Below are positions 49,752-57,663 of a stretch of DNA of 64,000 nucleotides, piece after piece. The DNA lies in NCBI GenBank assembly GCA_035561075.1, contig DATMYF010000023.1, positions 1-64,000 of the forward strand, given 5' to 3'. Position numbers and translations under genes: made by a program. The notes beneath the pieces were generated by a model. The model was not told the DNA's origin and did not search any database. It was given only the letters and a program-made list of their open reading frames with translations. Source of the stretch: JAMCRM01 sp035561075 (lineage in GTDB: Bacteria > Acidobacteriota > Terriglobia > Bryobacterales > Bryobacteraceae). How positions within the stretch are numbered: position 1 is the first letter of the stretch; every line of letters starts with the position of its first letter.

Positions 49752-50573
49752 TTAGAGCACATCCGCGAAACCGCCTTTCATGTGCCGGAAAAACAACCCG
49801 CCGGCCACGAACACGACCACCGCCCAGACTGCGATGATTCCCAGGTCCTCGAAGACGAAGCGGGGCAGGCTGGTGCTCAGCAGAATCTGCCGGTAGGAAC
49901 GCACCATGTAGGCCACCGGATTCGCCGCGATCAGGAAGCGCAGCTTCTCCGGGTACTGCTGCTCGGAAAGGAAGATGGGGGTCATCCAGAACCAGAACGT
50001 CAGCGCCACGCTCATCATCTGGGCGGTGTCCCGCAGGTAGACCTGGAGGCTCGCGACAATCCATCCCAGCCCCACCGCGAACATCCCCAGCAGCAGCGTA
50101 TAAAGAGGAAGCAACAGCAAGCCGACTCCGAATTTCCCCTCCCAGATGGCCACCGTGGCGATAAACAGCCCCAGCGTCATGGCGTGGCTCACCAAGCCGG
50201 AGAGGAATACCGAAACCGGCACGATTTCCGCCGGGAAAACGGTCTTGGTGATCAGGTTGGCGTGTTCCGTCAGGCTGGTTGCCGAGCGCAGGACAGTATC
50301 GCTGAAGAGCAGCCACGGCAACATCCCGGCGAACAGGAAAAGCGGGTAGTGCTGGGTCACCTCCTCCGGCCCGAGCTGGTAATTCATGCAGACGCTGAAG
50401 GCGAACGTCCAGCTCACCAGCAGGACGAGCGGGTGGATGAGACCCCAGATCCAGCCCATAGCAGACCCGACGAAACGCTTGTCGAAGTCCCGGCGCACCA
50501 TTTCGAACAACAGGCTCCGGCGCTCCACCAGGTTCCGGGCGAACAACGTACCGGGGATATGCGGTGCGGTCAA
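49752..50573 (-). CDS. ABC-2 polysaccharide/polyol-phosphate export permease (Wzm/TagG-like)
   Basis: 273 residues with six hydrophobic segments. RRDFDKRFVGSAMGWIWGLI is the amphipathic start of the family, and the end has LIAANPVAYMVRSYRQILLS and a short cytoplasmic tail. It would flip or export a lipid-linked glycan together with an ATP-binding Wzt-like subunit. That subunit is not adjacent, so the gene is an orphan half-transporter here. Its 5' region diverges from the M23 peptidase gene. Confidence 0.85.
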   Translation of the reverse strand: MTAPHIPGTLFARNLVERRSLLFEMVRRDFDKRFVGSAMGWIWGLIHPLVLLVSWTFAFSVCMNYQLGPEEVTQHYPLFLFAGMLPWLLFSDTVLRSATSLTEHANLITKTVFPAEIVPVSVFLSGLVSHAMTLGLFIATVAIWEGKFGVGLLLLPLYTLLLGMFAVGLGWIVASLQVYLRDTAQMMSVALTFWFWMTPIFLSEQQYPEKLRFLIAANPVAYMVRSYRQILLSTSLPRFVFEDLGIIAVWAVVVFVAGGLFFRHMKGGFADVL

Positions 50574-50620
50574 TGTACTAAAAATATCATCCTTTCAATG
50601 GTTTAGTGTAGTGTGTCTGC

Positions 50621-50650
50621 TTGACACACCCGTGTACAAACTGCTACATT
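50621..50650 (+). promoter_or_regulatory. Sigma-70-type promoter for the M23 peptidase gene
   Basis: A perfect TTGACA (50621-50626) is separated by 18 bases from TACATT (50645-50650), four of six matches to TATAAT. The expected leader is about 80 bases, with CGGAG before the ATG at 50737. The flanking sequence is visibly rich in A and T, as at many promoters. Confidence 0.5.
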
Positions 50651-50736
50651 CTGAAGTTCGCCAATTCGAAGTTGCCCCCGCGGACCGGAACACCAGTACT
50701 AAAGATCAAACGACTACCGGCCGATCGGAGAAGAGC

Positions 50737-51627
50737 ATGAAGCAGCAGGATTATTTTATCGTAGTGTTGGCGCATTCCCTCCACGGTAGACTGCGGCGCA
50801 TTCATATTCCCCAGACATTCGTATATGCGGTCCTCATACTTGCGTTGTTGGGCTTCTGTTCGGTAATTGGGATCGTCACCAGCTATGCCCGGATGGCTTG
50901 GAAAGTGGCCAACTACAATTCGCTGCGCCGGGAAGTGGATACCCTACGGGGCCGCTACCAGAATCTGCAGAACGTGGTAAATCAGACCAATACCCAGATG
51001 GCCAGCCTGCAGATGTTCGCCACGGAGGTTTCGGTGGCGTACGGGATCAAGCAGCGGCTGGAGGGGCCGGCGGATATCTCGGCCGAGGGCCGGCTGGTGC
51101 CAACGTTCTCGGAGAGCGTGCAGGAGTACGATTCGCTTCGCAGCCTGGCGACGTTACGCCGTAACCACACCCGCCGGATGGTGCGTCCGCCCGTGATGCA
51201 GCCCAGTTTATGGCCCATCACCGGCCAGCTGTTGAGTCCTTACGGCCACCGCATGGACCCGTTCTCGGGAGAGGGCGCGTACCATACGGGTATCGATATC
51301 AAGGCGCCCACTGGTACGAGCGTCCGTGCCACCGCTGACGGAGTGGTCCTGCGGGCCGAATGGTTCGGCGGATACGGCAAGCTGGTGATTGTGGACCACG
51401 GCAGCGGCATCCAGACCTATTACGCCCATCTGGCGCGTTTCCTCGTGATTCCGGGTCAGGAGATCCGCCGCGGGGAGCCCGTGGGGGCGGTGGGCAGCAC
51501 GGGCCGCACTACCGCCCCGCATCTGCACTACGAAGTGCGCATCGGCGGCGCACCCGTCAATCCCAGTCGTTATCTACGCAGCACCGTCACCCATACCGCC
51601 ACGGCGCGAAAAGACTTCCCGTTCTGA
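50737..51627 (+). CDS. M23-family (LytM) peptidoglycan endopeptidase, membrane-anchored
   Basis: 296 residues from the ATG at 50737, preceded by CGGAG. A single N-terminal anchor (FVYAVLILALLGFCSVIGIV), a coiled-coil stretch (SLRREVDTLRGRYQNLQNVV) and the C-terminal LytM domain with YHTGIDIKAPTGTSVRA, GYGKLVIVDHGSGIQTYYAH and APHLHYEVRI, giving the zinc ligands HxxxD and HxH. It should cut or bind peptidoglycan cross-links in the periplasm. A longer in-frame reading from 50386 has no leader and was rejected. DUF192 and OmpA genes follow on the same strand. Confidence 0.9.
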   Translation: MKQQDYFIVVLAHSLHGRLRRIHIPQTFVYAVLILALLGFCSVIGIVTSYARMAWKVANYNSLRREVDTLRGRYQNLQNVVNQTNTQMASLQMFATEVSVAYGIKQRLEGPADISAEGRLVPTFSESVQEYDSLRSLATLRRNHTRRMVRPPVMQPSLWPITGQLLSPYGHRMDPFSGEGAYHTGIDIKAPTGTSVRATADGVVLRAEWFGGYGKLVIVDHGSGIQTYYAHLARFLVIPGQEIRRGEPVGAVGSTGRTTAPHLHYEVRIGGAPVNPSRYLRSTVTHTATARKDFPF

Positions 51628-51634
51628 GGGGCAG

Positions 51635-51991
51635 ATGAGAGTCTCAGTATTGAACCAGACCCGGGAAACCGTTCTGGCCCGGGAAGCAGAGATTGCCGAT
51701 ACCAGTGCCAAGCGGAGGACCGGTCTCCTGAAACACGAGCGTCTGGACCCCGGGCAGGGTCTGTGGATCGTCCCCTGCGAGTCCGTCCATACCTTCTTCA
51801 TGCGATTCCCGATCGACTTGGTGTACCTGACGCGCGATTGCAGAGTCCGGAAGACCAGGGCCAGTGTGGGGCCGTGGCGAATGTCGGCCTGCCTGCCCGC
51901 CCATTCGGTGCTTGAACTGCCCGCCGGAACGGTGGAACAGACGGGCACCTGCAAAGGCGACCAACTGGTCATCGAAACCCTCGCTCCGTAA
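51635..51991 (+). CDS. DUF192 protein
   Basis: 118 residues, a complete DUF192 domain: LDPGQGLWIVPCESVHTFFM, FPIDLVYLTRDCRVRKTRAS and VLELPAGTVEQTGTCKGDQL are the characteristic pieces. No signal peptide is present, whereas many members have one. Function unknown. It starts 7 bp after the M23 gene stop, so the two are probably co-transcribed. Confidence 0.85.
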   Translation: MRVSVLNQTRETVLAREAEIADTSAKRRTGLLKHERLDPGQGLWIVPCESVHTFFMRFPIDLVYLTRDCRVRKTRASVGPWRMSACLPAHSVLELPAGTVEQTGTCKGDQLVIETLAP

Positions 51992-52033
51992 GCAGCTAGT
52001 CCCTTTTCACCCGCTACCTACCGCCCCTACGGG

Positions 52034-52867
52034 ATGGAGGCAGCACGGAATCCATGGCAACCTGAAGGCGTGAAACGTGCGCTGATCGCAGGTGGCATCC
52101 TGGCCGCCGCCGTCCTTACGGGGCTGGGAATCCGGATGGCGGTGAAACGAGTCGAAGCCCTGGAGACGCAACTGGAGGCCGCCGGCCGCAAGACCGCGGC
52201 CATGGGACGGCAAGTAGAGGAACAAGCGAGGCTATCGCGGACCACTGCCCAAAACGCGGCCGCCGCGCGCGACGAGGCCTCACGAGCGGCGGAGGCGGCG
52301 GCTAACCAGACCACCGCCCGGGAACGCGCCGAGGCCGCGCGGGAACTCGCGGAGCAGGAAGCCCGCCGTGCCAAAGAGCAGGAGGCCATGAGCCAGGGGG
52401 AATTGGCCGCCATGCGCAAACGCCGCAGCCAGGAGTTGGACCGCATGCAGGAGGCCCTCAGCCGCATAGCGCCCACCCGCCGCACAGCTTCCGGCATGGT
52501 CGTGGAACTGGCCAACGACTCCTTCCATTTCGATTTCGACAAGGCCGACCTGCGTCCCGAAAACCGTGAACTGCTTAGCCGCATTGCCGGCGTCCTCTTG
52601 GCCTCCGAAGGCTTCCGCATCTTCGTCTACGGCTACACGGACGACACCGGCTCGGAAGAGTATAACCAGGGCCTCTCGGAACGCCGCGCCAGTAGCGTGG
52701 GGGAGTATCTGGCCTCCGCCGGATTACCCCGCGACGTTATGCGGGTGGAAGGTTTCGGAAAATCGAACCCGCGCGTTGCGAACACCACGCCCCAGGGCAG
52801 GCAGAAGAACCGGCGCGTCGAGATCGGGATCGTGGACAGCATCATCCAATACCAGGGGATGCGCTGA
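52034..52867 (+). CDS. OmpA-family (OmpA-C) peptidoglycan-binding protein, membrane-anchored
   Basis: 277 residues from the ATG at 52034; a GTG at 52070 is an alternative. An anchor (ALIAGGILAAAVLTGLGIRM) and a long Ala/Glu/Arg-rich coiled coil (about 35-145) precede the OmpA C-domain: FHFDFDKADLRPENRELLSR, IFVYGYTDDTGSEEYNQGLS, RRASSVGEYLASAGL and QGRQKNRRVEIGI. Asp and Arg for diaminopimelate binding are in place (TDDTGS, NRRVEI). It should tether the envelope to peptidoglycan, or act as a lever from the inner membrane. Confidence 0.88.
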   Translation: MEAARNPWQPEGVKRALIAGGILAAAVLTGLGIRMAVKRVEALETQLEAAGRKTAAMGRQVEEQARLSRTTAQNAAAARDEASRAAEAAANQTTARERAEAARELAEQEARRAKEQEAMSQGELAAMRKRRSQELDRMQEALSRIAPTRRTASGMVVELANDSFHFDFDKADLRPENRELLSRIAGVLLASEGFRIFVYGYTDDTGSEEYNQGLSERRASSVGEYLASAGLPRDVMRVEGFGKSNPRVANTTPQGRQKNRRVEIGIVDSIIQYQGMR

Positions 52868-52933
52868 AGTGGCTTCGGTTAGCCTTATACAGTATTCCAA
52901 TCCCCCCGGCACCGTGGGATACCATAGAGGCTC

Positions 52934-53683
52934 ATGGAATCGCCGGCCATTGTGGTTACGGAGTTGCGCAAGGTCTACGGCAACAAAGCGGCTGTCGACG
53001 GGTTAAGCCTCACGGTCCCCCGAGGTTGTTTTTACGGCTTTCTGGGGCCTAACGGCGCTGGCAAATCTACCACCATTCGGATGCTCACGGGGCTGATTCC
53101 GCCCGATTCCGGGTCGATCGAGATCCTCGGGATGCCCATGCCGGGCCAGGAAATCGAAATCAAGAAGCGGATCGGGCTGGTGCCGGACGAGTCTCTGCTG
53201 TTCGACCGGCTGACCGGCGCGGAGTTCCTGGAATTCGTCGGCCGCATGTACGGGCTCGCCCGAGCGGTGGCCGCGGAGCGCGCCCGTGCCCTTCTGGCGC
53301 TGTTCGAACTGGACGAGAACCGGAAGCTGATCGGGGAGTATTCGAAAGGCATGCGCAAGCGAGCGGCCATGGCCGCGGCTCTCATCCACCATCCGGATCT
53401 GTTCCTCATGGACGAGCCGTTCGAGGGCGTGGACGCCGTTGGCGCGCGACTGATGAAAGACATTCTGCTCGATCAGGTGCGGCGCGGCGCCACCATCTTC
53501 CTCACCTCGCATGTGCTGGAGGTTGTGGAGCGGCTCTGCGATCGCGTGGCCATCATCAACGAGGGCAAGATCGTAGTGGAAGGGTCCATGGCGGACCTGC
53601 GCAGCGGCACCGAAACCCTGGAGGATGTCTTCGTCCGGGTCGTAGGGGCCGAGCACGCCTATACCCCGCTGGACTGGCTATGA
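52934..53683 (+). CDS. ABC transporter ATP-binding protein
   Basis: 249 residues. Walker A GPNGAGKST (about 38-46), signature EYSKGMRKRAAM (the 'YSKGM' variant of LSGGQ), Walker B LFLMDEP (about 156-162) and the H-loop LTSHVLEVVERL are all present. ATP hydrolysis would drive the permease whose ATG overlaps this gene's stop (ATGA). The YSKGM form is common in ABC-2 drug or polysaccharide exporters. The pair is a complete two-gene ABC-2 system. Confidence 0.93.
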   Translation: MESPAIVVTELRKVYGNKAAVDGLSLTVPRGCFYGFLGPNGAGKSTTIRMLTGLIPPDSGSIEILGMPMPGQEIEIKKRIGLVPDESLLFDRLTGAEFLEFVGRMYGLARAVAAERARALLALFELDENRKLIGEYSKGMRKRAAMAAALIHHPDLFLMDEPFEGVDAVGARLMKDILLDQVRRGATIFLTSHVLEVVERLCDRVAIINEGKIVVEGSMADLRSGTETLEDVFVRVVGAEHAYTPLDWL

Positions 53684-55305
53684 TCCCAGCTATCCTGCGA
53701 GCGCAGTTCCTCAGCATGCGCGGCTTACGCCGCGGATCGAGCCGCCGCGGTGCGATTTTTTCGTTATTGATTGCCGCGGGGTGGTACGGCTTCTGGGCCA
53801 TGGTGGGGTTTTCGGTTTACGGAGTCACGGCGGACCCGAGCATGCGGCCGCTGGTCGAGCAGTGGCTCTCCCCCTCCCTTCTTGTCGTTTTCCTGTATTG
53901 GCAACTGGCTCCCCTGCTGACAGCCAGTTTCGGAGCGTCACTCGACTTGCGCAAGCTGCTGGCCTACCCGGTACCGCGCGGTAAGCTGTTCACCGTAGAG
54001 GTGCTGCTGCGGGTCACCACGGCTTTTGAAATGCTGCTGGTGCTGGCCGGGGCGTTCACGGGGCTGTTGCTAAATCCCATCCATGGCGGATGGACGGTGC
54101 TGCCCGCACTCGCGGCGACCCTGCTGCTGTTCGTGCTCTTCAACCTGCTGCTGGCGGCGGGGCTGCGCAGCCTGCTGGAGCGACTGCTGTCGCTCAAGCG
54201 CGTGCGTGAACTGATGGTTCTGTTGCTGGTGATGGCGTTGGCATCCCCAAGGCTCCTGGTCTCGGCCGGGGTACCCCTGCATCGATATCAGCAGTTCCTT
54301 TCACCGGCGGCGGGTTGGTTCTGGCCATGGACCGCGGCAGGCCGCGCCATGCTGGGACAGGATATCGCGGTCGGGTTCCTCGTTTTGGCGGCTTGGGCCG
54401 GCGGAGCATGGCTGTTCGGCCGGCGGCAATTCGCCCGTAGCCTACGGTTCGACGCCCAGGCGGCGGCCGCCTCCTCCCTGCGGGAAGGCCGTCCCCGGGT
54501 GGGCGGCATGGTGGAGCGGTTGTACCGCCTGCCGGGGTTGTTCCTGCCCGACCCGCTGGCCGCCATCGTGGAAAAGGAACTGCGTGCCCTCAGCCGCACG
54601 CCGCGGTTCCGCACCGTGTTCATCATGGGCTTCACATTCGGGCTGCTGGTCTGGCTGCCGCTGATCACCGGGCGTTCCGGGGTACGGCAGTCGGTCATGA
54701 CAGAGCACTTCCTGGTGGTGGTGAGCCTCTACGCCTTCTCAATGCTTGGACAGGTTTCTTACTGGAACGCTTTCGGCTTTGACCGGACCGCAGCGCAAGT
54801 CTGGTTTTCACTGCCGGTGCCCGTATCGCGGGCGCTGGCGGGAAAGAACCTGGCGGCCGCGCTATTTATCCTGCTGGAGGTTGCGGCCATAACAGCGGTG
54901 TGTCTGGCGCTGCGCGTGCCTATTCCGGCCGCGCGGATACTGGAGGCCTTCCTGGTGACGCCGGTCGCGGCGCTGTATATGCTGTCCGTGGGGAACCTGA
55001 GCTCCGTAAACTTTCCCCGCGCCATGGATCCGGATCGGGTCTCCCAGGGAGGCGGGGCCAATCGCTTCCAGGGACTCCTCTTCCTGGTATACCCGCTGGC
55101 GCTGCTCCCCATCCTGCTAGCTTACGCGGGACGCTATGTATTCGAAAGCGAATTGCTGTTCTACGCGATCATGGCATTCGCAGCGGCTCTGGGCGTGGCG
55201 GTCTACTGGATCGCCATGGAGTCCGCTGTAAAGACCGCATGGGTCCGGCGCGAGCAGATTATCGCGGAACTGTCGAAGACGGCGGGACCGGTGGTTACGG
55301 ATTAG
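53680..55305 (+). CDS. ABC-2 type export permease (large, two-part)
   Basis: 541 residues with about twelve hydrophobic segments in two halves; the middle has a soluble stretch (SLREGRPRVGGMVERLYRLP). Its start overlaps the ATP-binding gene by 4 bp. The C-terminal 27 codons (SAVKTAWVRREQIIAELSKT and AGPVVTD) form the left copy of an 84-bp direct repeat, the decayed mate of which is at 56732-56813. The gene is intact here, so the inserted segment has reconstituted the 3' end rather than truncated it. Confidence 0.87.
   Translation: MIPAILRAQFLSMRGLRRGSSRRGAIFSLLIAAGWYGFWAMVGFSVYGVTADPSMRPLVEQWLSPSLLVVFLYWQLAPLLTASFGASLDLRKLLAYPVPRGKLFTVEVLLRVTTAFEMLLVLAGAFTGLLLNPIHGGWTVLPALAATLLLFVLFNLLLAAGLRSLLERLLSLKRVRELMVLLLVMALASPRLLVSAGVPLHRYQQFLSPAAGWFWPWTAAGRAMLGQDIAVGFLVLAAWAGGAWLFGRRQFARSLRFDAQAAAASSLREGRPRVGGMVERLYRLPGLFLPDPLAAIVEKELRALSRTPRFRTVFIMGFTFGLLVWLPLITGRSGVRQSVMTEHFLVVVSLYAFSMLGQVSYWNAFGFDRTAAQVWFSLPVPVSRALAGKNLAAALFILLEVAAITAVCLALRVPIPAARILEAFLVTPVAALYMLSVGNLSSVNFPRAMDPDRVSQGGGANRFQGLLFLVYPLALLPILLAYAGRYVFESELLFYAIMAFAAALGVAVYWIAMESAVKTAWVRREQIIAELSKTAGPVVTD
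55222..55305 (+). repeat. Direct repeat, left copy, at the 3' end of the ABC permease gene
   Basis: 84 bp coding for the last residues and stop of the permease. It matches 56732-56813 at 78 of 84 positions, with two single-base deletions and four substitutions in the right copy. Together the copies bracket 1426 bp containing one gene. This is the usual mark of integration at a gene's 3' end. Confidence 0.88.
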
Positions 55306-55332
55306 GCGCTCCGATTCGTCTGTAAGCTCTGC

Positions 55333-55360
55333 TGTAACTCCTGACTGTGATATTGTTACA
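55333..55360. promoter_or_regulatory. Inverted repeat TGTAAC-N16-GTTACA near the left end of the insertion
   Basis: A perfect 6-bp inverted repeat lies 28 bp inside the left edge of the insertion and 77 bp before the nuclease gene start. It could be an operator for the nuclease gene or a recombination site, but the arms are short and could be chance. Confidence 0.3.
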
Positions 55361-55436
55361 CTGACGAAGCAGCATACCTTCCGCGCACACGGAATGATGA
55401 GTGCACGTCCGCTGCCCTGTGTTCTGAGGACGCAAC

Positions 55437-56726
55437 ATGAGCCTGGAAAAGATCAAGACCACAACAGATCAAATCGTCAGCCGTCTTCCGCTCGTCCGTG
55501 GACGCGGAGAAGAGGCAACAAAGCAAGCTTTGATTCTGCCGATGTTGGACGCACTTGGCTATGACATCTGGAACCCCGCCGAAGTCTGTCCCGAGTACGA
55601 AGCCGATTTCGCGATCAAGAAAGGTGGGCAGAAGGAAAAAGTAGACTTGGCTATTATCATCGACGGCCAGCCTCGGATCTACTTCGAGGTCAAGTCTGCT
55701 GATACCCTGCTCGATGGTCATCACGGGCAACTCGCGCGATACTTCAACGCGACCCAGTCCGTTTCGCTGGCCGTGCTGACCAATGGCATCGAGTACTGGT
55801 TCTACACGGATACGGGCGACGTCAATGTGATGGACCAGACTCCCTTTTACGCGCTGAAGCTGGACGCGCTCGATCAGGCACTCGACATACTCGGGCGTTT
55901 TCACAAATCCGTATTCTCACCCGAGGCAATCAGAGACTTCGCGACCGAGTTGAATTACACGGCAAAAATGGTTACCTTTCTCCGGGCCGAACTCGATCTT
56001 CGCGACCGGGACCCGAGTGAAAATCTAGTCCGTTGGATCTTAGCGGGGGAAAGGATGTACGACGGTCGCGTCACGGCGAATGTAGTCGAACGCTTCTGCC
56101 CGATAACCAAGAGCGCACTGCAAATCGTACTCAGAGATATCGTGAGACGTTCAGTAGCGGCTCTCGATAAGGAGGTGGCTGCCCCCGCCCGCACACCGGA
56201 GTCGCAGTATGAAGCCGCGAGTGTTCCATCGGCCGATGATTGTGCCCAGGCGGAATCAGATCTGGACGTAGCACTCCAGGACCCTCAGCGAGCGCGGGTC
56301 ATCACCACTGAGCAAGAGCTTGCGTGTTTTGCCGTAATCAAGGAGCAGTTCGAGCATTCACCGTTGGCAAAGGCACTGATTTTTGACGCAACGGCCAAAA
56401 AGGACGTGCTCGCCCAAGTGGCATACAAAGACACAAGCGGGTATTTTGGAATTTACCTGAACAAGCCGTCGTGGTGGGCACTTCGCATCGTAATTGGGGC
56501 TCGTGTTCCATGGGTCGGCTTCAATGTGATGCCGGAAGTCGGTGCGCAACACCTACCCGCTGGTTATCGAAGGCTTGACGGTGGAAGTCTGGCTGAATTC
56601 CGGGTGGCGATCTCGGGGCCGGAAGATCTCCGCGGACTGAATCGCGTGATTCTAGCGGCATTTCAAAAGACTATCGATGACCGCCGCTCTGGGCGCGATC
56701 TCATGCAGGCCGCGACCGCGAATTGA
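55437..56726 (+). CDS. Stand-alone type I restriction HsdR N-domain (PD-(D/E)xK) protein
   Basis: 429 residues. The N-terminal 125 residues fit the HsdR_N nuclease fold: Glu25/26 in RGRGEEATKQ, Asp70 in KEKVDLAIII, Glu84 and Lys86 in RIYFEVKSAD, and Gln98 in GHHGQLARYF, then LAVLTNGIEYWFY. This is a complete PD-(D/E)xK site. No helicase motor or methylase follows; the remaining 300 residues are a helical middle and a C-terminal domain (GYFGIYLNKPSWWALRIVIG) I do not recognise. It is alone in the insertion. A DNA-cutting role, perhaps in defence, is inferred. Confidence 0.75.
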   Translation: MSLEKIKTTTDQIVSRLPLVRGRGEEATKQALILPMLDALGYDIWNPAEVCPEYEADFAIKKGGQKEKVDLAIIIDGQPRIYFEVKSADTLLDGHHGQLARYFNATQSVSLAVLTNGIEYWFYTDTGDVNVMDQTPFYALKLDALDQALDILGRFHKSVFSPEAIRDFATELNYTAKMVTFLRAELDLRDRDPSENLVRWILAGERMYDGRVTANVVERFCPITKSALQIVLRDIVRRSVAALDKEVAAPARTPESQYEAASVPSADDCAQAESDLDVALQDPQRARVITTEQELACFAVIKEQFEHSPLAKALIFDATAKKDVLAQVAYKDTSGYFGIYLNKPSWWALRIVIGARVPWVGFNVMPEVGAQHLPAGYRRLDGGSLAEFRVAISGPEDLRGLNRVILAAFQKTIDDRRSGRDLMQAATAN

Positions 56727-56731
56727 CCTGC

Positions 56732-56813
56732 TCCGCCCTAAAGACCGCATGGGTCCGGCGCGAGCAGATATCGCGGAGCTATCGAAGACGGCGGGACCGG
56801 TGGTACGGATTAG
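56732..56813 (+). repeat. Direct repeat, right copy (decayed tail of the ABC permease gene)
   Basis: 82 bp nearly identical to 55222-55305. Two single-base deletions break the reading frame, so it no longer encodes the permease C-terminus. It is best read as the displaced original 3' end, freed from selection once the left copy replaced it. It lies between the nuclease gene and the convergent DUF6599 gene. Confidence 0.85.
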
Positions 56814-56832
56814 CGGCGGCCCCGCCGAAGTA

Positions 56833-57663
56833 TCACTTCACCTTGGATGACAGCGCGGCTGCCAGCGCGAGAGGGTCCTGGCCTTCCGCCACGTTGGCCC
56901 ATCCGCCCAGGTATTGGCCCTTGCGAAAGAAACACATGCGGCCCAGGTATTTCTCGCTCAACTGAAAAGCCTCGTCACCTACCTGCGCCGGATGGGTGTT
57001 GCCGAAGCGCGCGCGCAACTTCTCCATCACGGCGGCGGCGGCTTCGGGCGAGGTCTCCCTTACCAGAAATGCCTTGCCGTAATCGTACTGCCCCATGTAG
57101 CCGCGCTTGAGCAACCGTAGCCCCAGCACGCTTTCGGGCACCATCCGGAGGGACTGCTGCTTCTCCCGCGGGAACCAGGAGATCGCGTCCGGCAAGGTGG
57201 TGCGGCCTGAGATGCGCTTCTCCAAGGCCGTAGCGAAAGCCTTGAGTTCCGCCGTGTGATCGCCTTCCTGATTGGCCGCGACCTCCACGTAATAGCGATC
57301 CTTCACCACCGTGGCGCGGCGCGGCTGGATCTGGGCCGCCATCCCGATGGATTCCACGGGCCGTTTGGGATCGCGGTTGGCAGTGAAGATGCCATACGCC
57401 GAATCGGCGTCCACCATCTCCGAGATATCCATCAGGAACTCCACCTCGCCCTTGGCGCAGGTGAGACCGTTCATCTTCCGGAAGCCGTAGATGAGGTACC
57501 CTTCGGCGTTCCCGTCCATGTACTCGAAGAGGTCGTCCGCAGTGTAGGCGCGCGCGGGGCCCTTCTGCTCCCAGCCGGGCACCACCTTGCAGTCGGGCAC
57601 CGGCTGGGCAGGTGCGAGTGCGGCGGCGGCCAGAAGGGCCGCCGCTAGTGTCCCGTGGCTCAT
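56833..57663 (-). CDS. DUF6599-like secreted protein
   Basis: 276 residues from the ATG at 57663 (MSHGTLAAALLAAAALAPAQ), where a Sec leader begins; it overlaps the aldo/keto reductase stop by 4 bp. YTADDLFEYMDGNAEGYLIY with GFRKMNGLTCAKGEVEFLMD, SAYGIFTANRDPKR, RYYVEVAANQEGD and LGRMCFFRKGQYLGGWANV match the DUF6599 family, common in Acidobacteria. Function unknown; coupling to the Fe-S aldo/keto reductase hints at a joint role in the envelope. Confidence 0.77.
   Translation of the reverse strand: MSHGTLAAALLAAAALAPAQPVPDCKVVPGWEQKGPARAYTADDLFEYMDGNAEGYLIYGFRKMNGLTCAKGEVEFLMDISEMVDADSAYGIFTANRDPKRPVESIGMAAQIQPRRATVVKDRYYVEVAANQEGDHTAELKAFATALEKRISGRTTLPDAISWFPREKQQSLRMVPESVLGLRLLKRGYMGQYDYGKAFLVRETSPEAAAAVMEKLRARFGNTHPAQVGDEAFQLSEKYLGRMCFFRKGQYLGGWANVAEGQDPLALAAALSSKVK

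Larger units (their letters stand above)
55306..56731. mobile_element. Putative one-gene insertion carried between direct repeats
   Basis: The 1426-bp segment between the two repeat copies holds a single gene (the nuclease-like protein) and is visibly richer in A and T than its surroundings. No integrase, transposase or terminal inverted repeat is visible. If it moved, it needed a recombinase supplied elsewhere or lost it later. The mobile-element reading is inference from the repeats. Confidence 0.5.

Noticed and set aside
50386..50736. N-terminal extension of the M23 peptidase
   Set aside because: It overlaps the divergent permease gene and its promoter region; the ATG at 50737 has a ribosome binding site and a membrane anchor follows.
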